From Tetmemena sp. SeJ-2015 (taxonomy: Eukaryota > Ciliophora > Spirotrichea > Sporadotrichida > Oxytrichidae), in contig JAJKFJ010021860.1 of the NCBI GenBank assembly GCA_027382625.1, positions 24,115 through 88,114 on the forward strand: DNA of 64,000 nucleotides, written 5' to 3'. Shown here in pieces: positions 43,215 to 54,860 of the stretch (its first letter is position 1; each line of letters starts with the position of its first letter). Both the position numbers and the translations under genes were made by a program. A model generated the notes under the pieces. It made no database searches. It saw only the letters and a program-made list of their open reading frames with translations, and had not been told where the DNA came from.

Positions 43215-44937
43215 ATTAATTTAATGAATTATGGTAGGCTTAAGTTTTAAATTTAATCTGTCAAAGCCCTTTTCTTCTCCAATCGTGCTTCTTTGTGAGC
43301 TTAGGGTTAGGACTGACATGAGTGTTGTAACCTTATGAAGATGAGTTGTTCTTCTAGCTTTTATTTGCTTCTTGAGTGTTTGAAACACCGGCCTTGCTTG
43401 CAGCATTACTTCCCTTTTGAGGACTGCCTTGAGGCAAATAATTATAAAGTTAAGAGGCACTTAGCTTTAAGTGGATTGATCTTCATGAGTGATCTCGTAT
43501 CTGGTGTAGACAATCAGCCTGTAGATTAGAAAGATAGCATACCAGTAAAGGAAGAAGCTTGCTAGCTTAGATGTAAACTAAATGCAGACACATAAGAAAT
43601 GCCAAGCAAGGTCATATTCATCAACATTCATTAAATGCAATGATTCCTTTATATCTTATTGATTGAAGACGATCTTGCTTTTGAGTTTGAGTTTCGAGCC
43701 TCCAGTCTAAAGATTGAATTCAAAGTCCTCTTGCTGATACCCGAGGAAAGAGAGACATCTAAAAGTAGGTTGTAGATAGTCAAGTCTAAAATAATGTGAA
43801 CTGCGGTTGAGAAGTAGCAGCAGTCACTGTTCTGCAAATACAAAGCGAAGAAGTAGAAGTATATCACTTCAGCTAACTTCACTCCCAGAAATAGACCCAC
43901 ATGCACTCGCAAAGTGAAGTGCTTGTGCACCATTGAAATGCGAAAGTCATAATCAAGAAACCTAAGTGGAGAGAATAACCAGAGGTAAACTTTGAAATTT
44001 TTAAAATTTAAAACAATTTTATGATATAATTTATAAAGCCACCCACAGAGAGATCATGTTGGAGAGTGTAAGTGCCCTAGCCATTTAGTAGACCTGAACT
44101 GTCATTTCCATTAAAGAGAGGGCTATTCTAATTCTAAAGCTGCCTGTGAAAGAATATTTCAAATAGCATCAGAGCTTGAGTCTCATCTATGTAGCCTCTT
44201 CTTATAAGGAACTCCAGATCCTCTTAAGTCATGCTGTGTAGTTTCTCTTGCAACATGGAAGTTATATTCTGAGAAAGTTGGAAGAGTAGCTCTTGATCAA
44301 TCTACTACTACTGTTAAGGAGTCAGGTGCATATGGCCTTAAAGCTGGATGTTTTGACTTTGCTACTGATTATTGACCTTCTAAGTTTGCTTTTGTGGGCT
44401 AGATCCCTAGCCAATTAAATTTAATATAAATACTTAGCCTGCCCTCTACTAATTCTTACCCTGCCCTCTTTGCACTTAATCGGCAGGGAAGAATATCTCT
44501 GCTGGTTGCTACTACTTGCCAGATCAAAAATTATTAGTTATCTTATTCAAACTTATAAGATGAGCCTTACTCTTCTCTATTTGAATCTTAATGAGATTTG
44601 GGATCTTCTGCTTTCCCCTGTCTCTTCACGTTCCCGCCTTCATATTAGAGTTTGTACTGATACTGCTGCCATCTGAGCTGCTGTAGTTTTTCATGAGTAA
44701 TGAGTTGATTGTAAGTGATGTGGTTGTGCACCTTGTTTAGCTCCAAGTCTCTGTCCAGTATCAAAGATTTTAGCATCTCAGCTTCCTTAATTAAAGTATA
44801 GGACATGAATAATAGATAATTAATTATAGAATAATTGAAATAGAAGATGATCAATCCTGTCGCTTGAGTTGTTCTAATCTGTTGTCACAGAGTATCAAGT
44901 AAGAGACTAGCACAAAAAGCAGAATGCGCTTAATCAT
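43215..44937 (-). CDS. Secreted/membrane protein of unknown function
   Basis: The minus-strand ATG at 44937 gives MIKRILLFVLVSYLILCDNR, a signal peptide or anchor. Then KEAEMLKSLILDRDLELNKV and a Gln-rich region, QEKLHSMTQEDLEFLIRRGY, HFTLRVHVGLFLGVKL, and two hydrophobic helices (AEVIYFYFFALYLQ and STAVHIILDLTIYNLLL). A further helix (LASFFLYWYAIFLIYRLIVY) precedes a basic tail rich in Lys and Thr. Several frame changes show unplaced IESs (about 44850, 44480, 44000, 43600). No family assigned. The 3' end, convergent with the coiled-coil gene, is uncertain. Confidence 0.5.
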
Positions 44938-45435
44938 TCTGCTGTTAAAAGACTTAACAGAGCGCTCGAATCCTTGTCCCCTCTAAAAGGAAGAAGAGCT
45001 CAAGGACTAGTACTTTGCTTTAGTAGAATTGGGCTTCCTTTTGGTAGAAATCGAGATTCTAGAGCAGCACATATCTCGAATAACCATTATTCCACAAAAT
45101 CAATAATTATTCTTGTAAGCAATACCAATTTCTTCTTCAAAAGATAATTATCCAAAACTAAGTCAAATGCTTTTAATAAATATTTATGAAGGAGTTAATG
45201 ATTAATTATTCAATTTATGATATAATAATTTTTATCTCACGCTTTTTATTCATTTTAAATTGTCAATTAGCAAAGCTTAAACTTGATAGATTAATCTCTA
45301 GTCATTTGAGTATTCAAATTTACAATAAAATGATATTATGATCAATGAGATTTGTTAATTACCTTTATCCTTTTGGCATATTCTTTGAAAATTAATTCAC
45401 TTCATTTTGAAATAATGAAGTCTTGGTGACCAAAA
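44938..45435. other. Intergenic, AT-rich
   Basis: Divergent gap between the membrane-protein gene and a small plus-strand gene. No recognised element. Confidence 0.45.
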
Positions 45436-45726
45436 ATGAAGATAAAAACTATGCAAGAAGGGAGTTTGATCGTTTTTAAATAAAGTGATATATATGTAAA
45501 TTTATAACTAAACAAATTAAATAGGTAAGAACAGACTTCAGACATCAACAAGATCATCGACTTAGAGACCACACCACCACACCATCATTGCTACTTCCAC
45601 ACTAGCTCCCAAACTGCAACAGCCACCTCGACGTAAAGGTCTAACTTGAATATGTTGTAAAGTTCAAAGAGCAGTATCCATATTAGCGAGGAATATTTCA
45701 ATATATGTCTCAAAACAAGTGGGTGA
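45436..45726 (+). CDS. Small hypothetical protein (96 aa)
   Basis: ATG 45436 to TGA 45724-45726 with TAA/TAG as Gln: MKIKTMQEGSLIVFK, then TSDINKIIDLETTPPHHHCY, a Thr/Ser-rich stretch and SSIHISEEYFNICLKTSG. The composition is compatible with a real protein, and the DNA becomes markedly less AT-rich over 45530-45700. No domain recognised. It could be one segment of a larger interrupted gene. Confidence 0.4.
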
Positions 45727-46624
45727 AACAAGTTGAAGATTACCATTCGTTAGAATGTATGACTCAAAACCTTTCTAGATCGAGAAGGCTGTGGCGTTTT
45801 GATATGGATCTTTCTCTATCCAGTGTGGAGTACTGTTGTTAGTTGTCTTCTCGAATCGATTTTGTTATGTGCTTGATTTGTATAATCTTCATTTTATTTA
45901 AAATTAATCAAAATATATCACTTTTTTAAAAACAACATACCAAACCTCCCTTTCCATTGCATCACTTTTATCTTTATTTTTATCTACCCTGCACTTTAAT
46001 AATGTATATAAAATTCTATCAAGTGCTGCTTCTCTTTCCAAAAGTCTGATCAATAAATCTAACAATAAAATCTCACAAGGATTTTTTTCAAAGAAGGCTG
46101 CTGCTGTCTCTTTTCTTTGACACTTGCGAACTAAATAATATATTTTTAATTAAGTTTGTCTTGAGTGGTTTCTCGATTACAAACTCTTGTGTACTCATAT
46201 GTCCTCACTATTATTTCCACATTTCAATTCTCACACAATCGAAATTAATATTCACAATTTATTTGAATAAGTACGCCTCTACAGCATATATCCTTCTTTT
46301 CCAGATAGTACCTTTATCTATTCATTTCTCGAAATTCCATTTTAGCTGATTGTAAATAGTTCTCTCTCCTCATCTCAAGCTATATACCTGCTAGCAGGCT
46401 CGCTGTTGATAATACAAATTTCTTAACAAATTCAAATTTTAAAGCTTAAAACTTAAGGCCCATGAGCACTTAACCATACATCAAATCTTTATTCTTTCTG
46501 GTTCTAGACTAATTAGTATCATAAGTTTGCTGCATTTTAAAATATAAGAATAGTCTTTTGAACGCCCTGCTTTTTTCAAAATAAATAAGTTAGTATTTTG
46601 ATTTCTTTTATTGTCTTCTTATCA
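45727..46624. other. No gene recognised
   Basis: The first part (45735-45880) keeps coding-like composition on the plus strand (CMTQNLSRSRRLWRFDMDLS) but has no start or partner. The rest is AT-rich without a conserved frame. Confidence 0.35.
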
Positions 46625-47831
46625 TCAGAAATTCCGGTTTGGATGATGAGTTGAAGATGACTTTACGATGAGGTATTTTTTTGTGAGTTGTTGCTCCTAT
46701 ACATTGCATGGAATTGTACTTTGATAGTACTTAGCTACTAAATTTAGTTTACTCATATTGTGGGCTAAAGGTAATTTATCACTTCAAGTCTTATGCTCAT
46801 TTGGCTATATATCTTCCGTTAGCTTTACATCCTCTGACATTATACCAGATACATTTCTCAGATTTTGTTACATGTCATTATACATTATTCTTTTTTCTTT
46901 ATAACCAGCAGGCACTCCTCCCACTTTTGCTCCAAATTGCATCTCGCTCTGAAAGTTTTTCTTATTGCTTTTGACTACATACGGCTCAATTGCAGCTCAA
47001 TCAGATGTCATCTCAATGTAAAATAGACTTTAACATTTTATATAAAAAAATTAGGTTTATTCTATGTGCAATTCAAGAAAGCCACCTCCAGACTTCATAA
47101 TGAGTTGTGCCAAACTAACCTTTCAGGGTGGGCCTTGTGAGTTGCCTATTCACATCAAGAAGGTGAAATAGTTTTCCATTTACCCTGTAATATTCTTCTG
47201 GCTTTGGAGTCAGCTTACAAATAATCTTCTCTGTATCAACAAATTCTAGTTTAACTAAATGAAACTCTGCATACTAATGCTAAACCTAGTGGGTCGTTTT
47301 GTCGAAATTTTATTTTAAAATAGAATAAAATCATAAATTCCTCTGTCGCCTGATCTTTTCTAAGAGTTATCTTTAACTTGAGCCGTGATATTCCAAACTC
47401 TAGAGCAAGAAAAGCATGAGATGGCAAGTTCCTTTAGGAAGCTTCTAATTTTCAAAAACTCTTCATTAAGTATAATAAAGTTTCTACTTAGAAATTTAGG
47501 AGTAGCTACTGGCTCGAGTGTCCTCTGCGAGTGTTTGTTTGATACTCATGAACACATGTTTGCCTTTGTGATGAGTCTTTGAAGTGGTGAGTCCGCTTTA
47601 TTATTCAGTAGTCCACTGAGTCTTTTCTGACCCGAGGGTCTCTACCTCAATGGCCTTCGCTGGGAACTCTTGAGACAATTTCAGAACAATAGTTTAAAGA
47701 TTGTTAAACTCAATAATCTAAAATGAAAGCTAATTATTAGTTCCTGTCAATGTTTGTCCTGTGATGTTTTGAAGAGCCACAGAGCATTAGCAGTGTGGTA
47801 AAAAATCTATTCTAGAGTCAGATGCGCCCAT
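46625..47831 (-). CDS. Arrestin-like protein C (Met-Gly start)
   Basis: The minus-strand ATG at 47831 gives MGASDSRIDFLPHCQCSVAL, then QNITGQTLTGTN (arrestin N strand), an IES at about 47680-47735, LSQEFPAKAIEVETLGSEK and TQWTTEQQ. Further on are HVFMSIKQTLAED and EFVDTEKIICKLTPKPEEYY. The C-terminal frame ends KSSSTHHPNRNF at TGA 46627-46625. It is shorter than arrestins A, B, D and E, and I could not trace a full C-domain, so it may be degenerate or strongly IES-interrupted. Gly2 and Ser6 match an N-myristoylation signal. Confidence 0.6.
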
Positions 47832-48060
47832 ACTTTTAAAATCTGAGAGTTTTTGGGTTTATTAAGCTAATGAAAAGTTAGGATGATAGATTTGCAATAA
47901 ATATTTGTAATTATTATTGGGTTACGAAAAGAGGTAGCTTTTATACTTAATTGTTAACAAACTACTGCATATATTTAGGACCAAATTATTCCCAAAAAAA
48001 AGATAGATATAATATCAAACTTATCTATCTTTCTACTAAAACTTATTCTATTTCAGAGAA

Positions 48061-49743
48061 TTAATTGATAAAAGGAAATTCTATAAAGAAATTAGGCTTA
48101 TCATTTGAAATCTTATGGGTTTTGGAATTGATACTGATTCTGTTGAAAATCTGGATTTTAATTTGGCTGCTATGACAAGCTGCGATCTATAGATGGATAG
48201 TTTGGATAAGGTTATTAATTCTATTGGAATGCTCCTGTTGAGGTTTAAGAGGTATCAATGTCAGAGACCTTGAGTTTTGATTGGCGACTTTATTCAAGAG
48301 GTGGCTAGTTAAAGAAATTGAGAAAAAGTTATTTGAGTTGTGAGATGCTCTCTGAGACTGAGAGCCATCGTAGCTGAGGTACGGCTCCTAGTATCCAGGA
48401 GGAAGCTCTTGCATGATACTCATCCCGTATCCCATATTCTACTCGATAGGCATGCCAATCGCCATTTGATTGGGGTTAGCCAGTTGCTGGGCTTAAACCA
48501 TTTAGCCTGGCTAGGAGAATGGAAGTCCGCTAGCAATCGCTTGACCTTGGAATACTTAAGGATTCCATCCAATGGGAGCAACTATATTTTACCGTTGCAA
48601 TCCTAGGTCTCTTTGATTGACGAGTACAACGTACTTGGCTGAGGGAATCTTACTTCCCAAAGTCACTCCCTGATGTGAGAAGGTCACCTTTAGTAAATAG
48701 TTGCACTTTATGAGTTAGCCATTTATTGTGGGTGGAAGTTGACTCAGCAGAGATTTATCTTCATTGCAAATCTGTCTCTTCTTCTTCTGCTGATCAACGG
48801 CAGAGTATTGATTAAGCAGGCCGTAGTTTTGAGTCATCTTAAGCTCAATGTCTATGGCTCTCTACTAGCCATGCTTTGTGCCCTCATATTCAGCCACTGA
48901 GAGTAGTTCTCTCCTTAAGATAGTTCTATTACGGCTGTCTGTCCCGATTATGTCTCTATATAGTTTGGCCTTCACATGATGTAAGTCTTTTTCACACTCT
49001 GAGTTATCCAGATTCACTTTAATCTTAGCCATCTCTCCGCTTAAAAGAAATATACTTTAAAGCTTGCAAACACGTTCTTTTCGAAGGTAACAGTGGCTTT
49101 AGCTTTACCTTGCTTGACAAAGAAGAAAGTGCTGATTGCCTTTTCAATTTCGAGTGTGCGATGCCACACTGGAGCGTCAGGTAACTTATTTACTATGAAG
49201 CGGTTCTTAGTAAAGAAGGGCTTGAAGCTAGATTTGGTGCCATCACAAGCTTCCTCCATACGAGCTATCACCTTATATTTCTGAGAGAACTTGATATGGT
49301 GGTCAGCATAGTAAAGGAATGAAGAAGGAAGTGTAGGGGGCAGTGTATACATCAATATAAAATTAAGATTCACTTTAAGCCTTAAGATTTACATGAAGGG
49401 GAAAGAATACTGGCCAGGGTGTGCGACTCCACTCGGGAAAGCAAAGAGATTCGTGTTCTTTTGCAGGAAGATGCTCTTCCCCTCGTGCTTTCTCTTGTGT
49501 GTGTGCTTTCCACGTCTCTCCTTGGTTTGCCAGTACACCTTCTCAGCTCCGTAAACTTCTAGTAAAGAGATAGATAGAAGTGTTTATATTAAATTCTAGT
49601 TGAAGGACTTTTGCGGGGAAGGTTTGTTCAAGTTGAAGATGGATGACTCCTTGGATGGTCTCACCAGCAAAATACTATACTTTGTCGAGCTGAATATAGA
49701 GATGGCCACCTGTGAACTAGTGCCTTGAATCTTTGGCTCCCAT
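48061..49743 (-). CDS. Arrestin-like protein D (Met-Gly start)
   Basis: The minus-strand ATG at 49743 gives MGAKDSRHQFTGGHLYIQLD, then KVQYFAGETIQGVIHLQLEQ and TFPAKVLQLE. An IES with pointer ACTAGAA (coding strand, about 49567-49606) joins to VYGAEKVYWQTKERRGKHTH. Next are PSGVAHPGQYSFPFMYTLPP and FSQKYKVIARMEEACDG. The C-domain follows (EIEKAISTFFFVKQGKAKAT; TFSHQGVTLGSKIPSAKYVV) with a long Gln/Asn-rich tail containing QPGQMVQAQQLANPNQMAIG. No TGA occurs until 47818, so the left end is approximate. Gly2/Ser6 again fit N-myristoylation. Full two-domain arrestin fold. Confidence 0.8.
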
Positions 49744-50105
49744 ACTGTCAGAAAATTATGTATATATATGATAATAATTATTATTGATCCTTTGAAGAAG
49801 AAAGATAGATACACTTATTCTAATCCTGACCTTTTTAAATTTGAAATGGATGCTTACACATAATTATTCACAAAGATTGATGCAAGTGCAATTTGATTAA
49901 TTCTATTTTAAGATTTAATTAGAGGTATTTAATGTGAATATGATTGTTCCTTATTAAATAGGTAAAAGCTGCTGTAGTCTTAATAGAAATTATTAGGTTT
50001 TTAACTCTAATGGCTAGGAAAGCCTTTAGAGTTTTAGGATAGCATCAATTGTTGTCTGCTAGTTTTGAATCTAATTAAAGGTTTGCCACTCCTTGACTTA
50101 CAATA

Positions 50106-51713
50106 TCAGCATCTACAGATGACCCAATAACTATAGGAATTAGTAGCTTAAATTAGAATTAACATAGGAATTCCCTCAACTACATCTTGCTAATAGTGGC
50201 CAATTTTATGATCATTACTAAATGGTTTTTCATCACTCTATGCTTAATAGCTCTTCTGCTCTTCTTATTAAATACTAAACGGCATTTTAAAATTGTGAGG
50301 GGATACTCTGTATTAGCTAGTCACAAAAAGTTATAACATACTCTATATAAATAAACTAGTCGCTGTTCTCAATGATGATGGGGCATTTGATTTGTAAATG
50401 CATGCATTTTACATATTTTGATAGAAGGTATCTTACTGCCGAGAGTAGCTCCCGTATGCTAGAATGTAATCTTGAATTTGTACTGGATTATGAAGCTCTT
50501 GTTTGAGATAGTGGGGGTGAGAATCCTAGTGACCTTCATATCCTCCACTCTCACTGCCTTCTTCTTTCTCTCAAACATCTTCTTTGCTCTCTCAATGCTC
50601 TCTGGGTTTAAAAAAGCATGAAGTGTATTTTATTTTATGTGAGTTCTCAAAGAGAGGGAACTCAACCTAAAAATGAGCCTTTGAGCCATGTCTGATCTTC
50701 TCTCTGTGCTTGATAATCACAAATCATTATAGCATTAATATTTTAAGCATAATACTGACTGAATCCTTTAAAACCTCTGGGCTAAAATAAGTTCCGAGTG
50801 ATTGCGCGATCTGCACTTTTCTCTTCAGCTCAACCTTAATCTTTTCGATGCTCTTATCACACTTAGAAGAATAAAAATTTAAGTAAGTGTTTTAAATTGC
50901 TACATAGACTTAGTGTTATCAATGTCGAAATCTAGGAATGCAGACTGATTGTTAGCAAAGACATCTTTGTTTAGGTTAACTTTGACGTTTGACTCACCTT
51001 GCTTAATGAAGAGGAATGTCTTTATCTTCTTAGAATAAAAAGCATTTCACAAATTAAGTAAGAAGCTTCAAGATGGATGTCAGTGTGCGCCTCTTGGTGC
51101 TATTCCTGAATTGATAATAACTCTTTGCTTCAAGAAGAAGGGCTGGAAGATTTTAGAGGGCTGGCTTTAATCGTTCTCAGCCAAGTACGCTATTAGCGAA
51201 TACTTTATCTTAGCTTCAATTTATTTTGATTTAATAAAGCTTATCATACATTTTAATTTTAAAACTATCTTAGCATACTGCTCATAAGTATAAATAATAT
51301 TTAGAATCATCCTTCATGACAAGCATTAAAGAAGGGGGAAGGTCTTTTGCAAGTTGGAACTCGAATGGTGCTTTGTAAGTGCCTGCAGTTAGGCAATCCT
51401 CAGATTCTAATGGGTAACTTCTAAGGATGTGCTGCTCCAAGAACTTATTGCTTCCCTTCTTTTGCACTACCTCATCTCTATCATTTTGGCGCTGCACAGT
51501 GATAAAATATACTTTTAACAAATTTATAAATGAGGAAGGATCTAACTTCCTCTCCCTTAATTGCAATGTAGAGGTGTCTGCCTGGGAAGTTTTGAGTTAG
51601 AGTAATTTGAAGAGTTCCCTTCAGGACTCCTCCCCTTGGAACTCTGGTTGATCCAGGGTGAATGACATTTTTCCGTGCTCAAATTTAGGAAGTTGATTTG
51701 CTTGGTTGCCCAT
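50106..51713 (-). CDS. Arrestin-like protein E (Met-Gly start)
   Basis: The minus-strand ATG at 51713 gives MGNQANQLPKFEHGKMSFTL. A one-base frame problem sits in the PEFQG/GVLKGTLQITL strand at about 51630. Then NFPGRHLYIAIKGEE, QHILRSYPLESEDCLTAGTY, FEFQLAKDLPPSLML, AKIKYSLIAYLAEND and FQPFFLKQRVIINSGIA. The C-domain has KKIKTFLFIKQGESNVKVNL, AKKMFERKKKAVRVEDMKVT and QYKFKITF...GATLGSKIPS. A Gln-rich tail ends at TGA 50108-50106. Position 6 is Asn, so the myristoylation fit is weaker than in A, C and D. At least four IESs are implied. Confidence 0.78.
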
Positions 51714-51931
51714 ATTGAAAGATATTGCTGTCTATTTTTGATTTTAGTAAGAGTTAAATTAGATTGTCGACTTAAATACATTTGCAAAAGGATAGATCCC
51801 AAAAGATAGATAATATATTTGCGAACAGATTCCCACTCTATCTTCCTCCTATTTTGATGTGCTTATTTATGTGAATGCTTTGGAAAAGTAAAAAGCAAGA
51901 TAAGTTTTAGAATAAAATAATATTTGAAATA

Positions 51932-52768
51932 ATGGCGAGCAAATACTTGCAGAAGTACCCAGTGCCGCAAGGCTTCCCAGATATCCTCCATGATTTCGCA
52001 AGAGAGGTCCTCAGAGACCAACCTGAGAACATCAAAGAGTACGGCTGGCTCTACTTCAAGGCACTTGAAAGCGTAAGTTCAAACTCACTACATCAGCGTT
52101 ACTGCAAACTTATTAAGATGAGACTGACTGGTTTGGGAAATAATTTTAATTCAATTTAATTGTGTGATTATAGTTGAATAATCCGTTTCATTTCATGTAG
52201 AGATTTCATAATAAAGTTTTTCTTAGGGTGAGCCTTTCGAGTACAAGAAAAAGGGCAAGGCAATTCCTCCTCCTAAGGATAGGGTGCCTCAACACTAAGA
52301 CTATGAGTACATTTAACCAAGTCCAGACGCTCATCTCGGCCAGCCAGTTCAATACTAACCCAGGCAGCCAGTTCATGCAAAATTTGTTCACTCTATCTCT
52401 GTTCTCTCCTTTTATGTATTCATGGAGGAGCTGCACCTGCTCAGGATAGCAGAAGCCATTTGGATGAATAGAGACTCAGAGCTCACGAATTTAAAAAAAT
52501 TATTATACACACTATTATTATAAGAATAAACCCATGTACTAAAATTACTGTTGTGTTAATTATTTTAGTAGGGCCATCGTACTTTGCACCAGAGAGATGG
52601 ATCGACAGGCCACAAGTCACAAGAGGAGATAGATGCAAACAACTATGTCAACAACCTCATGGAGAGAGTGTCCGTAAGTAAACAAAAATTATAGACTATG
52701 TCATTAATGCTGGTTTTTAATTACACACTTAGAAGTACTCCGAGCAAGACGAAGAGGAAGAAGAGTGA
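51932..52768 (+). CDS. RIIa-domain protein (SPA17/RSP11/ropporin-like)
   Basis: RIIa dimerization/docking domains bind amphipathic helices of AKAP-type anchors and are common in cilia. ATG 51932 gives MASKYLQKYPVPQGFPDILH, then DFAREVLRDQPENIKEYGWL and YFKALES, a typical single RIIa domain of about 45 residues. A GT-AG intron (about 52070-52226) follows. The rest is GEPFEYKKKGKAIPPPKDRV, a Pro/Gln-rich linker, and an IES with pointer TTCATG (52372-52418). After another AT-rich break near 52490-52570 come DANNYVNNLMERVSKYSEQD and a Glu-rich end at TGA 52766. The intron before KYSEQD starts at 52674. A ciliary role is inference. It sits opposite to and between arrestins E and F. Confidence 0.85.
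52372..52418 (+). other. IES, pointer TTCATG
   Basis: 47 bp between TTCATG 52372-52377 and 52419-52424. Excision gives YQPRQPVHGGAAPAQDSRSH. Confidence 0.83.
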
Positions 52769-53267
52769 TGATATACCACTATCTTATTTCATTTAAATAA
52801 ATGCGTCATTCAGAAATTTAATTGATTCCAAATAATTTTAACTATCTTAAGAACATGTTGATTGTAATTTAAGAGACTTATTCTCATTTGTCAATGTTTT
52901 TATATTTTTACTACTATCGACCCTTCTAATGAGTGAGAAGGATAATTCAAAGCAAAAAAGAGTGGAAAATTTAGTCTTAAATCTTGCCACATTTAAACTT
53001 ATAGAAATTAAAAGCTAAGCCTTATAGGGTTTTTAATACTCTTTCTTTTAAATTAATATTGCTAAATTTTAATTTGCTTATAAAAAAGGGTTATAAACTC
53101 TAGCGATTGCGTTTTCTAGTTAAAAAAAAATTAACTTTAAAAAGGCCATATAATTGAAACCAAAGAAACTATGGATGATAATATTTTGAATTCAATTTAA
53201 ATTGTAAAGCATTTTTAACTTGAAATAGAATTGGCCTTTCCTTAAATATTATTGTCTTTCTCTTTTA
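52769..53267. other. Intergenic, AT-rich (convergent genes)
   Basis: Between the RIIa gene and arrestin F. No frame or repeat of note. Confidence 0.5.
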
Positions 53268-54790
53268 TCACTGTTGGTTCTACTGCATCAGCAAATTCTA
53301 TTTCTTAATCTTAGCAATCTCGTCCTCCTCTTCCTCATGACCTGCAGTAGGAGTTTGCATCTGACTGTCCAGTTAGTTTTAATAGTACTGCTGATTGCTC
53401 ATCATCTTCTCACTGACTGGCTAGCCAGAGAACTAATTCTAAGGATCCTCCATGGGCATTCAATATAATTTATTTATTCCAATTGCGTATGGCTAGTCCA
53501 TCATCATCTTACCTGGTTAGTACACTGTGTTTTGAGGCTGGTACATTCCATAAGCATATGGGTCGAATGCCACTATAGTAATAAATATTATATAGTCTAG
53601 GGCTGAAAAGCCACCATATTAGGGTGGAAATAAAAGAGAGAATTTAAATAAGCAGGGCCTCCCACAAACGAAGCTACTTTCTAGGGCTGGTAGTTTATGA
53701 GTCTGCCATCAATCTTCACTGGACACTCTATCTAAACTTAAAGGACTTCATATTATTCTTCTATCTTGGGGATGTGACTTCCTAGTGTTGCTCCTTGATG
53801 AGTGAAAGTGATCTTGAATTTGTAGCTGACCTTAAGATACTTCATGTCTGTTGAGGGTTTTAGGTACCTGCCAATACAATCATCTTCCTCTCTTAAGAAA
53901 TGACCCCAAAAATATTAGAACTTAATTGACCCTTTCTGTGATGAAGAATATTGTAATTTTCAGCATGCGCTCTGTGTCTATTTAGCATCGTTGCTGATTC
54001 GAAAAGAGTGAAATTATTTAATTAAAGAGGAAACTCTAATTGGAACTATTTCTTTTCCCCAGCTGCAACTCCTTCAGTGTACTTAACAGAATAATAATAG
54101 TACATATCATATAGATAAATTTAAATATTAAATTATGGTAAGAACATGCAGTCTCATTAAAGGTAAACTTGTGAGCAGCATGTGGACTATCCTTAGTGTA
54201 GAAAACCTTTCTTCTGAGTCTAATCTTCACTTTTGTGAGTGCCTTGTCACACTTAAAAACCTTAAATGTAACAATAATTTATCTTCGAGTTGTCAATATC
54301 GAAATTGAAGAAAGCTACTTCATTGTCAGTGAAGACATTCTTGTTTACCATGACTGAGGCCTTCGATTCACCTTGCTTGATGAAGAAGAAAGTTTTAATC
54401 TTCTTTGATGCTTAAAAGCAAATTATAAAAATAAAGAGCCTCCATGTTCAGATTGAGTTATGGGATGGATGGAGGACCAGCAACGAGGATTCTCTATTTG
54501 CCGAAGAAGGGTTGGAACTGGCGTTGTTTTGGATCAGGATTTGGCTCCTCCAAGTACGCCACAACTGTGTACTTAATATCTAATTTCCTCTGGAATATGT
54601 AGAGCAGGCACAGCGAAGATGGGAGATTTTGTGGAAGTTTGTACACAAAGTCGAAAGAATAGCTACCTGGATTCACTATTTGAGTGTCATCAGCAGGAAA
54701 ACCTTGAATCAGAGTTTACTGCAGTAGAAATACCTCACGACCCACATGCTTAACATTTAGTAAATTTTTTGGGTAAATAATATTGAAATA
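53268..54790 (-). CDS. Arrestin-like protein F (N-terminal segment missing here)
   Basis: Clear arrestin body on the minus strand: VFLLQQTLIQGFPADDTQIV, NPGSYSFDFVYKLPQNLPSS, KLDIKYTVVAYLEEPNPDPK, FQPFFGKQRILVAGPPSIP, KKIKTFFFIKQGESKASVMV, FFNFDIDN, CDKALTKVKIRLRRKVFYTK, then a C-domain and Gln/Met-rich tail (SEKMMSNQQYYQNQLDSQMQ) ending at TGA 53270-53268. What is missing is the first N-domain sheet with the GETIQG motif. The frame simply begins near 54780, about 70 bp from the stop of the next gene. A fragment with exactly that motif lies alone at 61.4 kb on the same strand. Confidence 0.75.
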
Positions 54791-54860
54791 CATTTTCTTT
54801 GAGAACTAATTATTATTTGGCACCCTTCTAATGACTAAACGAAGATGGGAAGGGTATGCC

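Noticed and set aside
48340..48606. Plus-strand 88-codon open frame
   Set aside because: It is antisense to the arrestin D tail (TLGSKIPSAKYVV and the Gln-rich end), which is the convincing frame.
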